Positions 15,344 through 23,508 are shown, counted from the stretch's first letter. The stretch is DNA of 30,009 bases from Candidatus Saccharibacteria bacterium UBA2112 (GCA_002331045.1 DCYK01000043.1:28408-58416), one strand, 5' to 3'. Notes: generated by a model from the sequence alone, not told the origin. Numbers and translations: made by a program.

Positions 15344-16071
15344 TATGAGTCCTCCCCTTCATCGCTCGCTCGCTCGCTGAATAAACTCTCTGGCAGTCGG
15401 AGGTACGAATCAGTAACATTTTGACGGTTTGGACCGATAACAACTGCGTCTTTGGAGCTACGCGCAAAGAATGCTGGCTCATATTCAAATGTCAGCGTAA
15501 ATCGAAGCACCTTTTTCCCTGTCGCATCTTCACCATAGCTCAAATCGGAGGTCTCGACCTCTTCAGTAAGCGCAGTTGCTTGAGTATCGCCATCTATATC
15601 CTTATAGCTCACCGTTGTCTTGAGGATTGTCTTTTGTAGAACGTCTGCTGCAATATACCCATTTTCTGCCTGTCCCTCCAGACGTATAATACCTTCTTCA
15701 GCATCAACCCGAGCTAAAGAGAACGATACATTGTTTGGTGATGCTGGATTAATTGCAACGAGTAAGTCAAAGAATCGTGAGGTAATGTTTTTTTCATCGT
15801 GTAGTTCCCCTAATTTTGTCAACTGATGCTGGATTGTTAACGTATCCTCTATATCGCTGACATTCGCTAACTCTTGGCTCTTTTTCGTAATCTCATTATC
15901 AGCGAGGTTTGATCGAACAGTCTGGACGCCAAAAAGATAGATAGCCAATAGCACAACAATACTGACGGAAATAATACCTACTAAAATAGCCCCGCTAATA
16001 ACAAACGCTCTCACTCGTTTAGCATGGATGAATTCCTGTTTTACATCTGGAACAAGATTAATCTCAATCAT
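15343..16071 (-). CDS. pilN: PilN-like pilus alignment protein
   Basis: This 242-residue protein begins MIEINLVPD, the conserved PilN segment that docks into a groove of PilM. A basic stretch (KRVRAF) and one transmembrane helix (about residues 24-48, ISGAILVGIISVSIVVLLAIYLF) follow, then a coiled-coil and an extracytoplasmic domain. The C-terminus is longer than in typical PilN and ends in an acidic tail. The DNA just before the stop has four tandem copies of CGCT (15363-15378). It overlaps pilM by four bases and pilO by one base, indicating coupled translation of the three alignment proteins. Confidence 0.85.
   Translation of the reverse strand: MIEINLVPDVKQEFIHAKRVRAFVISGAILVGIISVSIVVLLAIYLFGVQTVRSNLADNEITKKSQELANVSDIEDTLTIQHQLTKLGELHDEKNITSRFFDLLVAINPASPNNVSFSLARVDAEEGIIRLEGQAENGYIAADVLQKTILKTTVSYKDIDGDTQATALTEEVETSDLSYGEDATGKKVLRFTLTFEYEPAFFARSSKDAVVIGPNRQNVTDSYLRLPESLFSERASDEGEDS
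15363..15378. repeat. Tetranucleotide repeat (CGCT)x4 in the 3' end of pilN
   Basis: Four perfect head-to-tail copies of CGCT encode part of the last dozen PilN residues (SERASDEG region). Gain or loss of one copy would change only the C-terminal tail and could alter the overlap with pilO. Four copies is short for a phase-variable tract. Confidence 0.6.
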
Positions 16072-17111
16072 ATCTTGTTCTCCCTTTGCGCCAATCCAAC
16101 AGCCACAGAAAACTCAGCAGCCACTGTAGCAAGTTGTTGATCATTCGGTGTCGCTACTTTTTGCCAAGGATTAGCGGAGCTTGCCGGGATGCCAACCTTC
16201 GTTGCAAGATACTGATCTAATTGTGGAATCGTGCTTGCATAGCCAACCAGAGAGATACCTCCCACTGTGAGTGATGGATAGCGAGCCTGGAAGAACTTTA
16301 CTGATTTCGACAATTCCGAAACAATACCCTCAAGCGTGCTTGCCAGAGCAGTCACAACTTGACCCTCGAGTTTATCGGGAGTTAAGCCAAACTTTAAAAT
16401 AAACTGGCGCGCCTGATCTTCTTGGACGTTCAAATTTTGTACCGCGGAATGAACAAGTGTCGTCAAGCCGTTTGGTATCGTACGCACCAAGCGAGGCATA
16501 TCACCATAGACAATAGCAACATTGATCGATTCTTCTTTGATATCAACCACAAGCTGCGCATCTTTCATGCCTGGCATTACCGTTGATCGAATCATCGCAA
16601 GAGGATCGGGTTCAGCGGCAATAACCTCAAACCCTAAGCCCTCAACTAACTCCATGCGCTCTTCCGCATAATTTACCGCCGTACTGGCGATGAGCACCTC
16701 CTGCTGAGAAGGATCATGCAATGACTGGCCTAACACACGCCAATCTACCTTAGCTTCTTCGACAGGTATCGGTATAAACTCACCAAGCTGATACTTAATC
16801 AGCTCGCGTTGTTCATCCTGACTCCCAACAGGCATATCAACAACAGTAATAAACGTCTTGTTCGATGGCATATTTACTGCAACATTTTTCGTTTTAATAC
16901 CGCTCTGCCCTACAACGGTCATAATCACTTCACCAAGATGACGCCGCGCTTCAGGAGAATCAGCAGTTGCCGTTTTGAGATCGATTGGGGCATACCCGTA
17001 ATGGCGCAACGACCAGCGCCCCTGACCACTTGGTGCTAGTTGGACGACACGCACAGCAGAAGTGCCGATATCGAGCCCAAAGAAATCGCCCACGCCTTTT
17101 AGTATTGCCAT
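16068..17111 (-). CDS. pilM: Type IV pilus assembly protein PilM
   Basis: About 347 residues from the ATG at 17111, preferred because the protein then begins MAILKGVGDFFGLDIGTSAVRVVQL, the normal PilM N-terminus; the frame is open for 61 more codons into the VWA gene, but those are unlikely to be translated. PilM is a cytoplasmic actin/FtsA-fold ATP-binding protein that binds the N-terminus of PilN. The phosphate-1 motif is GLDIGTSAV, and later elements include LVVDIKEESINVAIVYGD and VGGISLVGYAS. GGGGAT lies about six bases before the start, and a TATAAT lies nine bases before it, so either leadered or near-leaderless expression is possible. The pilN start overlaps its stop by four bases. Confidence 0.93.
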   Translation of the reverse strand: MAILKGVGDFFGLDIGTSAVRVVQLAPSGQGRWSLRHYGYAPIDLKTATADSPEARRHLGEVIMTVVGQSGIKTKNVAVNMPSNKTFITVVDMPVGSQDEQRELIKYQLGEFIPIPVEEAKVDWRVLGQSLHDPSQQEVLIASTAVNYAEERMELVEGLGFEVIAAEPDPLAMIRSTVMPGMKDAQLVVDIKEESINVAIVYGDMPRLVRTIPNGLTTLVHSAVQNLNVQEDQARQFILKFGLTPDKLEGQVVTALASTLEGIVSELSKSVKFFQARYPSLTVGGISLVGYASTIPQLDQYLATKVGIPASSANPWQKVATPNDQQLATVAAEFSVAVGLAQRENKI

Positions 17112-17120
17112 GATATCCCC

Positions 17121-17126
17121 ATTATA
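17121..17126 (-). promoter_or_regulatory. Possible -10 element of pilM
   Basis: The minus strand has a perfect TATAAT nine bases before the pilM ATG, in the 46-base gap after the VWA gene. No -35 is clear. If used, the message would have only about two leader bases. GGGG within the spacer could instead serve as a ribosome site. Confidence 0.35.
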
Positions 17127-17157
17127 CATAAGCAGTTCAAGATAGGAAAGGATTTTA

Positions 17158-19353
17158 CTAGAAATATGGCGGTAGCTCAATTGAGTACGTCGTCTGGAGA
17201 CGCGTTCCGTCCGATCTACCACCGTGTAACCAGAGATAAGTCGAAGCAGGTAGATTGAATATCTCGGCAGAGTCACTTGATGCACCGCCGACACCCGCTC
17301 CCGTTGTACGACGCAAATTCAGTGACTGTGCCATAACAGGGCCATTGATGCGTAACTGTTGATTGCACACTTGTATCGTTAGCGGGCCCGATTGATTACA
17401 CGTTGTAATCGCTCCCCTGTCCGCAATCAACCACGCATCGACTCTCTTGACTGAATCATTAATAACAATATTACGGGCAATAATAACCAGTTGTGGTATT
17501 TCGCTAATAGCTGTGTAGGTGTCGTTGTCATATGTAACATCTCCAGCAATCGTTACTGTGCCCTGTGGGACATACACGACAAGCGATTTCCCAGACGACA
17601 CACTCCCGCTACGAAGCTCGAGATCACCCTCTCCCTTTCGGTACAGTCCAGAAGTTTTATCGGTCACATTAAATCGATTAATACTATTATCAATTTCCCG
17701 AGCCGTCCCTGCTCTTGCCAACAAGGTAGACACTGCATCAGGTATAGTTCCCATTCCCTCGTTTGCTCCTGTCTCTTCATCTAGACTTGTAAAATACCCA
17801 TACCGTCCATCCGTGTTTGCAAATGTTAAATCACTCCACTCCTGCTGCTGCACACTTGGGCCTGTCGACAGATATCCTCCCGCAAGTCCCGAAAACGAAG
17901 CGACACTCTGTACGATCCCTGGAGCTACAATGGCATATTCTACCCAGCTACCATAGGTACGATAGGTACTTTGTGCCGTATCGTACTTTGTTGTTACTGC
18001 TCCGTAGACGCCTGATGATTCAGTGCTAGCGGTACCGTTTGTAAAGATACGTCCGACACGCAAATCCCCCCCGCGTATCTGAACTGAGGGATATTTTCCG
18101 ACAAGCGTACACTGTGCACTACTAAATCGCTCCGTAGGGCTAGCGGCCTGAGTAGGTTTGTTCACGGTTAAGATAAAACAGATTTTTGTCCCGATTTGCA
18201 CGGAATCGTCCACCGCTACTGTTGCTGCATCACCCACATTCAGAGAGGTTGTATTTGCTCCAAACGTACGTTGGCCTTTTGCTATCTCTTCACATTTACC
18301 CATACCCCCAATCAACGCCTCTATCTGTTCGCAGCTATAATTGTCTTTGTACGGCTTACCGTCACCACTGTTATAATAAAGTTTCTTTTCGTCTCCATCA
18401 GGTGTAACGGTGATTTTTTTGATCGTCCATTCTGTTTGGCTACTTGTATCCTGCTTTGTATTCTCAACTGCATAAGTGAAGCGTGCTTCCGCCGCCCCAG
18501 AGACCACATCTCTGTCAGGCTGTCCTACACGAGGTACAAGATTATATTCTTCTGTTGGCGGTGGCGTAGGAGTCGGAGTTGGGGTAGGAGTTGGGGTAGG
18601 CTGCCCCCGCTCACTACACTTCTGTTCCACTATCGCCTTGATCTCCTTTGCTAGATTTCCATACCCACTCCTGATACGGAATATATTCGACGTATCATAA
18701 TAATCACCATTGATCGTGTAGTTCAATCGGGTCGTACTGCCGTAGAGCGGCGATCCCGTATATCCCGCAACGACCGTTCTACCCGCCTGCTGGTGCTTGA
18801 TTACCGCAGCCCGAGCAGCATCTAATCCTCCTTGGTTGGGCGCTCCATCGGAAATAAGGACAACAACGTCAGCGGCATCTCTGATGCTTGGAATAGCGCC
18901 CTTGTTATTCGGCTGACCCTTGTGATACCCAAAGGCTTGCTCATAGTTTGTACTTCCCGAACCTTTGCTGATTGAGTCCAGAGAATTCCCGAAGCTCCAT
19001 GGAAGGCTCGTCGACCGCACAAACTGGTGAAAGGGCTCGTTATAGTTTATCCAAGGAAAGAGATTGAGATTGAGATCTGCAGCATGAGCAAACGTCCAAA
19101 AACCTAAAAAAATGTCCTTATCGTATATACCTACATTTTTCTTAAACAAATACTTCACTTGCTCGGTCACTACTTCCCAATCCTTCTCATCCATAGAGCC
19201 TGACCTATCCAAAATCAAAAGTGCTCTACACTCTTGATTAGCCTGAGCACTCGCCAACTTTGAGTTAAAGGCTGCGATGGCTAACATAACGAGAACCCCA
19301 ACTACAAGTACTACCATGAAGGATACAACCCTATTCAATCGTGTGTTGATCAT
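17158..19353 (-). CDS. Secreted VWA/MIDAS-domain protein heading the pilus cluster
   Basis: A 731-residue exported protein. Residues about 11-36 form a signal peptide or anchor (FMVVLVVGVLVMLAIAAF... ending LASAQA). A von Willebrand A domain follows (about 42-245) with an intact metal site: Asp49-x-Ser51-x-Ser53 (DRSGS), Thr135 (GSTNYEQA) and Asp169 (LISDGAPN). A Pro-Thr repeat linker (about 254-270) leads to a long beta-rich C-terminal half with no fold I recognise (for example GGDLRVGRIFTNG, VVYVPQGTVTIAGDV), ending ELPPYF. MIDAS domains bind ligands through a divalent cation, and PilY1, the T4P tip adhesin, has a VWA domain. Start overlaps the TPR-like gene as ATGA; pilM follows after 46 bases. 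A PilY1-like role is inferred. Confidence 0.85.
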   Translation of the reverse strand: MINTRLNRVVSFMVVLVVGVLVMLAIAAFNSKLASAQANQECRALLILDRSGSMDEKDWEVVTEQVKYLFKKNVGIYDKDIFLGFWTFAHAADLNLNLFPWINYNEPFHQFVRSTSLPWSFGNSLDSISKGSGSTNYEQAFGYHKGQPNNKGAIPSIRDAADVVVLISDGAPNQGGLDAARAAVIKHQQAGRTVVAGYTGSPLYGSTTRLNYTINGDYYDTSNIFRIRSGYGNLAKEIKAIVEQKCSERGQPTPTPTPTPTPTPPPTEEYNLVPRVGQPDRDVVSGAAEARFTYAVENTKQDTSSQTEWTIKKITVTPDGDEKKLYYNSGDGKPYKDNYSCEQIEALIGGMGKCEEIAKGQRTFGANTTSLNVGDAATVAVDDSVQIGTKICFILTVNKPTQAASPTERFSSAQCTLVGKYPSVQIRGGDLRVGRIFTNGTASTESSGVYGAVTTKYDTAQSTYRTYGSWVEYAIVAPGIVQSVASFSGLAGGYLSTGPSVQQQEWSDLTFANTDGRYGYFTSLDEETGANEGMGTIPDAVSTLLARAGTAREIDNSINRFNVTDKTSGLYRKGEGDLELRSGSVSSGKSLVVYVPQGTVTIAGDVTYDNDTYTAISEIPQLVIIARNIVINDSVKRVDAWLIADRGAITTCNQSGPLTIQVCNQQLRINGPVMAQSLNLRRTTGAGVGGASSDSAEIFNLPASTYLWLHGGRSDGTRLQTTYSIELPPYF
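18563..18598. repeat. 12-bp tandem repeat encoding the Pro-Thr linker of the VWA protein
   Basis: Two perfect adjacent copies of GGAGTTGGGGTA (18575-18586 and 18587-18598) and one imperfect copy before them encode alternating Pro-Thr. Repeat number could vary between strains and would change linker length without breaking the frame. Confidence 0.65.
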
Positions 19354-19904
19354 TTATCTAGAGCCTTTACTCGTGCCGCCTCGGCATCGTAATGAGCTTT
19401 ATCAAAACCAAGGTTATTCATCGGACTATCTGCTAACTCACCTGCCAACAGGTAATACTTCACTGATTGGTCATACTTTTTCTCATACTCATAGACACGC
19501 GACAGCCAATCAGCAACCAAGAAACGGTCTTCGTTGAGTGACTCGGCTTCCTTGGCCACCGCAATAGCTTCCTGATGATAGCCCGCCGCATACAACACCC
19601 CCGACCAATCAATCATCATTACCGTCTTACGCTCGATATCGCTTTCGGCATCAATTAAGGTACGGTACTGCTTCTTAACTTCCGTGGTGTCACCTTCTTC
19701 CGCGGCTTTGCTTGCCCTCTCCAGTGCAACAACCTTTTCATCCTTTTGGCCCTCATCATTCTCTATGGCGGTTTCTGTCGAGGTCAACTGCAAAAGAAGG
19801 AAAAACGCGATACTCGCAAAAGCAATGACAATAATCCCCACGAGTATTGCCAACTTCACCTTTGACAGTGAACCCTTTGGCCGTTTCTTATCCTTCTTGC
19901 TCAT
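19350..19904 (-). CDS. Membrane-anchored TPR-like protein, first gene of the pilus cluster
   Basis: This 184-residue protein has a strongly basic N-terminus (KKDKKRPKG), one transmembrane helix (about residues 16-40, VKLAILVGIIVIAFASIAFFLLL) and a helical extracytoplasmic part. Helix-turn-helix pairs such as ALERASKAAEEGDTTEVKKQY, WSGVLYAAGYHQEAIAVAKEA and WLSRVYEYEKKYDQSVKYYL have TPR-like spacing of small and aromatic residues. No specific family was recognised. The stop overlaps the VWA gene start by four bases (ATGA), so the two are co-translated and may work together; PilF/PilW-type TPR proteins assist pilus biogenesis in other bacteria, which is a loose analogy only. A promoter at 19937-19965 probably drives it and the downstream core genes. 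Confidence 0.75.
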   Translation of the reverse strand: MSKKDKKRPKGSLSKVKLAILVGIIVIAFASIAFFLLLQLTSTETAIENDEGQKDEKVVALERASKAAEEGDTTEVKKQYRTLIDAESDIERKTVMMIDWSGVLYAAGYHQEAIAVAKEAESLNEDRFLVADWLSRVYEYEKKYDQSVKYYLLAGELADSPMNNLGFDKAHYDAEAARVKALDK

Positions 19905-19936
19905 ATATTGTTATGCTCATGCTTATGCGTACTGTC

Positions 19937-19965
19937 AGTATACCCGCCCACTCCGCATTGAACAA
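19937..19965 (-). promoter_or_regulatory. Candidate promoter of the type IV pilus cluster
   Basis: The minus strand reads TTGTTC, 17 bases, TATACT, followed by about 26 bases to the ATG at 19904. No ribosome site is evident before that ATG. This is the only good -35/-10 pair upstream of the core operon. Confidence 0.45.
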
Positions 19966-19991
19966 GTCTGATTAACCAAAGTAATCTGTAG

Positions 19992-20028
19992 AAAAAACAC
20001 TAAGGTGATGGGGCTATATAGTTCCCCC
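19992..20028 (-). terminator. Weak candidate terminator after the unknown gene
   Basis: On the minus strand an imperfect hairpin (GGGG ... CCCC around CTATATAG, 20010-20028) lies just after the stop at 20031. It is followed, after a tiny CAC/GTG stem, by six T residues (19992-19997). Spacing from the main stem to the T-run is long, so confidence is low. Confidence 0.3.
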
Positions 20029-20030
20029 GA

Positions 20031-20528
20031 CTACCAAGGTTGGATATCTGTAATCGTCTCCTTGCGTGTCGATTGCTTGCCCCATACTAGTGCATGCGAA
20101 GCCCAGAAATCCTTACTTTCCGGCCTTTCATGGTCATCACCGGGAAACGGAGGAACTAGTCTGCCTATCCAAGCGCTCCATAGCTCATATCCATCGTCAT
20201 GTTTTTTGAGAATAATCGTCAGGTATTGCGTTGGGGCTCTTTCGCGGTTTCTTACAAAACGAGTGTAATTTTCTCTATTCACTCGCTTAGCATAAATAAT
20301 TTCATCAGTATCATCCGTCTCGACCAGATCCATTTCACCTATAACCCTTCCCATATTTTTCTCAAATGCGACATTCTCTCCATGAATATCCGTTCGAGAA
20401 AGAAGCTCCACAACCAGCCCTAGTAAATCGCTATCATCGGCTAAATGTGTTGCCGCATGGGACCCTACCGTATCAACGAAAACCTCATAACCGTTCCGAG
20501 TAGTTGCAATAGATTTCCGACTCTTCAT
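20031..20528 (-). CDS. Uncharacterised 165-residue cytosolic protein
   Basis: I do not recognise the family. There is no signal peptide or membrane segment, and the composition is charged. The N-terminal part (TRNGYEVFVDTVGSHAATHL, then LLGLVVELLSRTDI) reads like a small alpha/beta domain. The C-terminal half has compact, conserved-looking blocks: IIYAKRVNRENYTRFV, TQYLTIILKKHDDGYELWSAWIGR, PPFPGDD and KDFWASHALVWG. Trp/His/Asp-rich blocks of this kind suggest a binding or catalytic site, but no function should be assigned. It is transcribed divergently from ychF with only 38 bases between start codons. TATAAT lies seven bases before its ATG and no ribosome site is present, so it is predicted to be leaderless. 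Confidence 0.75.
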   Translation of the reverse strand: MKSRKSIATTRNGYEVFVDTVGSHAATHLADDSDLLGLVVELLSRTDIHGENVAFEKNMGRVIGEMDLVETDDTDEIIYAKRVNRENYTRFVRNRERAPTQYLTIILKKHDDGYELWSAWIGRLVPPFPGDDHERPESKDFWASHALVWGKQSTRKETITDIQPW

Positions 20529-20535
20529 TGTGGTT

Positions 20536-20541
20536 ATTATA
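20536..20541 (-). promoter_or_regulatory. -10 element of the unknown gene, leaderless geometry
   Basis: A perfect TATAAT on the minus strand lies exactly seven bases before the ATG at 20528. TG directly precedes it. It is back-to-back with the ychF promoter. Confidence 0.55.
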
Positions 20542-20550
20542 CATCACCTC

Positions 20551-20559
20551 TGTTAAAAT
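20551..20559 (+). promoter_or_regulatory. Extended -10 promoter of ychF, leaderless geometry
   Basis: The plus strand reads TGTTAAAAT, seven bases before the ychF ATG at 20567, with no Shine-Dalgarno sequence between. The divergent element at 20536-20541 lies ten bases away, so polymerase binding at the two sites is probably mutually exclusive. Confidence 0.55.
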
Positions 20560-20566
20560 AAATGTC

Positions 20567-21646
20567 ATGAGTTTATCGATAGGAATCATCGGCCTGCCAA
20601 ACGTCGGCAAATCAACACTATTTAACGCCCTGACTCGGGCGGATATTTTGGCTGCCAACTATCCGTTTGCAACGATTGAACCGAATACCGGTATCGTCCC
20701 TGTCCCCGACGAACGATTGGATGTCCTGCAAAGAATGTATTCGGCCGAGAAAGTCATCCCTGCAACAGTCACCTTTGTCGATATCGCTGGACTCGTTGCC
20801 GGTGCATCAAAGGGTGAAGGTCTGGGCAACAAGTTCCTTGATAACATCCGCAAAACTGACGCCATCGTGCATGTTGTACGAGCATTCGAAAATGACGACA
20901 TTTTACGCCATGACGAAGCGCCTGTCGACCCATCTGCGGATATCGACATTATCAACACCGAGCTTATCCTGGCCGACATACAAACAATAGAGAAACATCT
21001 ACCCAAACTACAAAAGGAAGCCAAGGCAAACCCTGCTGCGCGCGAGACAGTTAGCTATTTCGAGTCATTGCAACGCCACCTATCCGAGGGCACGCCATTG
21101 TCTGCCCTGCCCTCACTCGACGAAGAAAAACTCAGCAGTCTACAGCTACTCACTGCCAAGCCCGTCATCTATGCCTTCAACGTCGACGAGAATACACTCA
21201 CCAACGAAACACGCAAAAAAGAACTGTCCAGCCTCGTTGCACCAGCCAAGTCACTCTTCGTCTGCGCCAAACTAGAAGAGGAGATTAAAGACCTATCGAC
21301 CGTCGAAGCACAGGAACTACTAGAAAGTTATGGCGTAACCGAAACTGGCCTACAGCAGCTCATCCATAGTGCCTACGACACACTAGGACTACAGAGCTAT
21401 CTGACCGCCGGACCAAAGGAAGTCCGCGCCTGGACGATCCAACAAGGCTATACCGCTCCACAAGCCGCAGGTGTTATACACACTGATTTCGAACGAGGAT
21501 TTATCGCTGCTCAGGTGGTCGACTACGACGACCTCATTACAGCAGGAAGCGAGCAAGCAGCAAAATCAGCGGGTAAAGTCCGAACTGAAGGCAAGACGTA
21601 TGTCATGCAGCCAGGTGACGTGGTTGAATTCCGATTCAACGTGTAG
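20567..21646 (+). CDS. ychF: Redox-regulated ATPase/GTPase YchF (Obg family)
   Basis: About 359 residues from the ATG at 20567, which gives the family's typical N-terminus (MSLSIGIIGLPNVGKSTLFN) and length; the frame is open 13 codons upstream, but the promoter lies inside that stretch. YchF/OLA1 proteins bind ribosomes and hydrolyse ATP in preference to GTP. G1 is GLPNVGKS, G3 is DIAGLVAGASKGEGLGNKFL, and the G4 position reads NVDE instead of NKxD, the change linked to ATP use. A coiled-coil insertion (ADIQTIEKHLPKLQKEA) and the C-terminal TGS domain (LTAGPKEVRAWTIQQGYTAPQAAGVIH) are present. It ends 25 bases before the convergent serine hydrolase gene, with no terminator seen. Confidence 0.96.
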   Translation: MSLSIGIIGLPNVGKSTLFNALTRADILAANYPFATIEPNTGIVPVPDERLDVLQRMYSAEKVIPATVTFVDIAGLVAGASKGEGLGNKFLDNIRKTDAIVHVVRAFENDDILRHDEAPVDPSADIDIINTELILADIQTIEKHLPKLQKEAKANPAARETVSYFESLQRHLSEGTPLSALPSLDEEKLSSLQLLTAKPVIYAFNVDENTLTNETRKKELSSLVAPAKSLFVCAKLEEEIKDLSTVEAQELLESYGVTETGLQQLIHSAYDTLGLQSYLTAGPKEVRAWTIQQGYTAPQAAGVIHTDFERGFIAAQVVDYDDLITAGSEQAAKSAGKVRTEGKTYVMQPGDVVEFRFNV

Positions 21647-21671
21647 GACCCACCACCAACCTTCTCACTGA

Positions 21672-23459
21672 TTATTGCGCCATGTATTGATGTACTTGCC
21701 GAGCAACATCGGCCATACCCGCATAACTGCCGCCCTTTGTCATGATTGATAGAATATACGTACCCTTGGGTCCATAGACAATTGCTACATCATGAATATA
21801 ATCCTCCAGGAATCCAACCTTATCGGCAATTGTTATACCGGGAATACCAGTAGGAATACCGTAACGCCACACTTGTCGCTTCAAAAGCCCCAGCAAAAAC
21901 TCCCGGCTTTCACCCTCGAGTAGTTGCCCACGCTCAAGTTTTTTCATATAGCGCGCCATGTCATTCGGTGTCGCCCACCAAGTAGTGTTGTGTCGCACAC
22001 TAGCAAACCCGAGCTTATGCATCGTTGCAACGATCGTCTGCGCCCCATAGCGTTGAATATACGCAATCGCACAACGGTTTGCCGAGCGTACAATCATCTC
22101 TTCGAAACATTGCCGCACATTCAAGCCATCAACGATCACGTCTTCCCATTTTAAACCGCCCTTTTCCAAATCTTTGAGCACCATGTACGCAACAAAGAGC
22201 TTATATGTGCTCGCTGTTACATATAGACGATCACCATTCACATTTGCCGCTCGTCCCATGCCGCTCAACTCTGTTACCGTAACGCCATAATTACCTTTTG
22301 CAGCGACAATATTTGCCAGTAATTGTTCTAATCCACGCTGCGATTGACTGTAGTTATGCAGATACTCTAGCGGCGGCTCAACCGTCCGTAAACGAGCGGT
22401 AACAGTGCTTACTTTTGTCTCTAGTAACGCCTGCTTAACCTGTGCCGCTGTCTGATCATAGTCGATATCACGTCCCATGCGTCCATATTCACGTTGCGTC
22501 TCGACACCGTCAATCGTATACACATACGTTGTCGTCGGCGCCACATAGACTGCCCGCCTGAGTGACTTGAGGTATTTTCGTATAGCAGCATCATCGAGGT
22601 TAACAGCAAAAATACCCTTGGCCGGATCATCGGTAAACTTTACCCAGCTGGCAAGTGTTTTGGTTGGTACGACTGTCTGTTTACTGCCAACAACAATAGT
22701 CACACTACTGGCAATCATTGCCTGGGCTTGGTCAAATTGCTCTTTTGCAACTACCGTCGTTTTGGTCGGACGTATGACCCTTGCGTCAATCGTCGTCTGA
22801 GCCGCACCGTGACGCAACAGTGTTGTCGCCAGACCCTTCTTGACTGCCCCTTCCGAGCACTCCTGTCCATCTGCACTCGGTTCCATAACGACTTTTCCTT
22901 TGTCATTTATCGTTACAGATGCTTCTTGTGGGGCTTTGTTGCATATTCCTCTCACCGTTTGAGCAAACTGCATCGCCAATTGATCATCAACTGTCACTTC
23001 TGGCCGGGCATTAATAACAATGGATTTATAAAAAAGCGAAAACGGCACAAGCCGCTGCCACCAGGGATATCGAGCTGTGGCGTTGGCTGCTTTTTGAAAA
23101 TTCACCAGTACGCCAGCTTTGTCTGTCGTGGTTTCGATTGTCGTATCCGCCACCGAGACAGTTAGCGGTACGCTGCCGTAAGTATTAAATAAGTAGTCAA
23201 TAGCCTCACGCTTGGTAAGACTGCCAATCTCGACATCGGCCACCTCAGTGAATGGCAATGTCCGATTGGTCGGATACAGCAACTGAGCAACGATCACGAT
23301 CGCTACTATAATACCGGCAACAAGGAGTGATTCATGCACGTACCAGGCGCGTCGTTTCGGTGATAATAGCCTCGCAAAGAATGACACTTTTTGTAGTGGT
23401 TTCTTATTTCGCACAACCTTCTTATGCGAGGAGTGTTTTTTATGTGTTTGTTTAGGCAT
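21672..23459 (-). CDS. Membrane-anchored serine hydrolase, class A beta-lactamase/PBP fold
   Basis: A 595-residue protein with a very basic N-terminus, one transmembrane helix (about residues 44-61) and a long extracytoplasmic region. Residues about 70-350 look like repeated peptidoglycan-binding (PG_binding_4/VanW-associated) modules, for example the FTEVADVEIGSLTKREAIDYL start. The C-terminal domain (about 375-595) has the penicillin-binding/beta-lactamase signature: SxxK at Ser417-Lys420 (ASTYK), SxN at Ser459-Asn461 (RSANR) and a KTG-like Lys547-Val-Gly (DKVGF). No ExxLN omega-loop motif is seen before TWWATPNDMARYM, so resistance-type beta-lactamase activity is not supported; a D,D-peptidase or wall-editing role is more likely. 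TATAAT lies 15 bases before the ATG. Confidence 0.85.
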   Translation of the reverse strand: MPKQTHKKHSSHKKVVRNKKPLQKVSFFARLLSPKRRAWYVHESLLVAGIIVAIVIVAQLLYPTNRTLPFTEVADVEIGSLTKREAIDYLFNTYGSVPLTVSVADTTIETTTDKAGVLVNFQKAANATARYPWWQRLVPFSLFYKSIVINARPEVTVDDQLAMQFAQTVRGICNKAPQEASVTINDKGKVVMEPSADGQECSEGAVKKGLATTLLRHGAAQTTIDARVIRPTKTTVVAKEQFDQAQAMIASSVTIVVGSKQTVVPTKTLASWVKFTDDPAKGIFAVNLDDAAIRKYLKSLRRAVYVAPTTTYVYTIDGVETQREYGRMGRDIDYDQTAAQVKQALLETKVSTVTARLRTVEPPLEYLHNYSQSQRGLEQLLANIVAAKGNYGVTVTELSGMGRAANVNGDRLYVTASTYKLFVAYMVLKDLEKGGLKWEDVIVDGLNVRQCFEEMIVRSANRCAIAYIQRYGAQTIVATMHKLGFASVRHNTTWWATPNDMARYMKKLERGQLLEGESREFLLGLLKRQVWRYGIPTGIPGITIADKVGFLEDYIHDVAIVYGPKGTYILSIMTKGGSYAGMADVARQVHQYMAQ

Positions 23460-23508
23460 ACTACTTGTGGTTTTATTATAGCCTATTCAGGTCTGTAACC
23501 GATAACGA

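Noticed and set aside
17112..17294. N-terminal extension of pilM into the VWA gene
   Set aside because: The extension is not pilin-machinery sequence; MAILKGVGDFFGLDIGTS at 17111 is the normal PilM start and has GGGGAT upstream.
18196..18654. 152-residue plus-strand ORF inside the VWA gene
   Set aside because: Antisense shadow of the Pro-Thr linker and neighbouring region; Cys/Arg-rich composition without a ribosome site.
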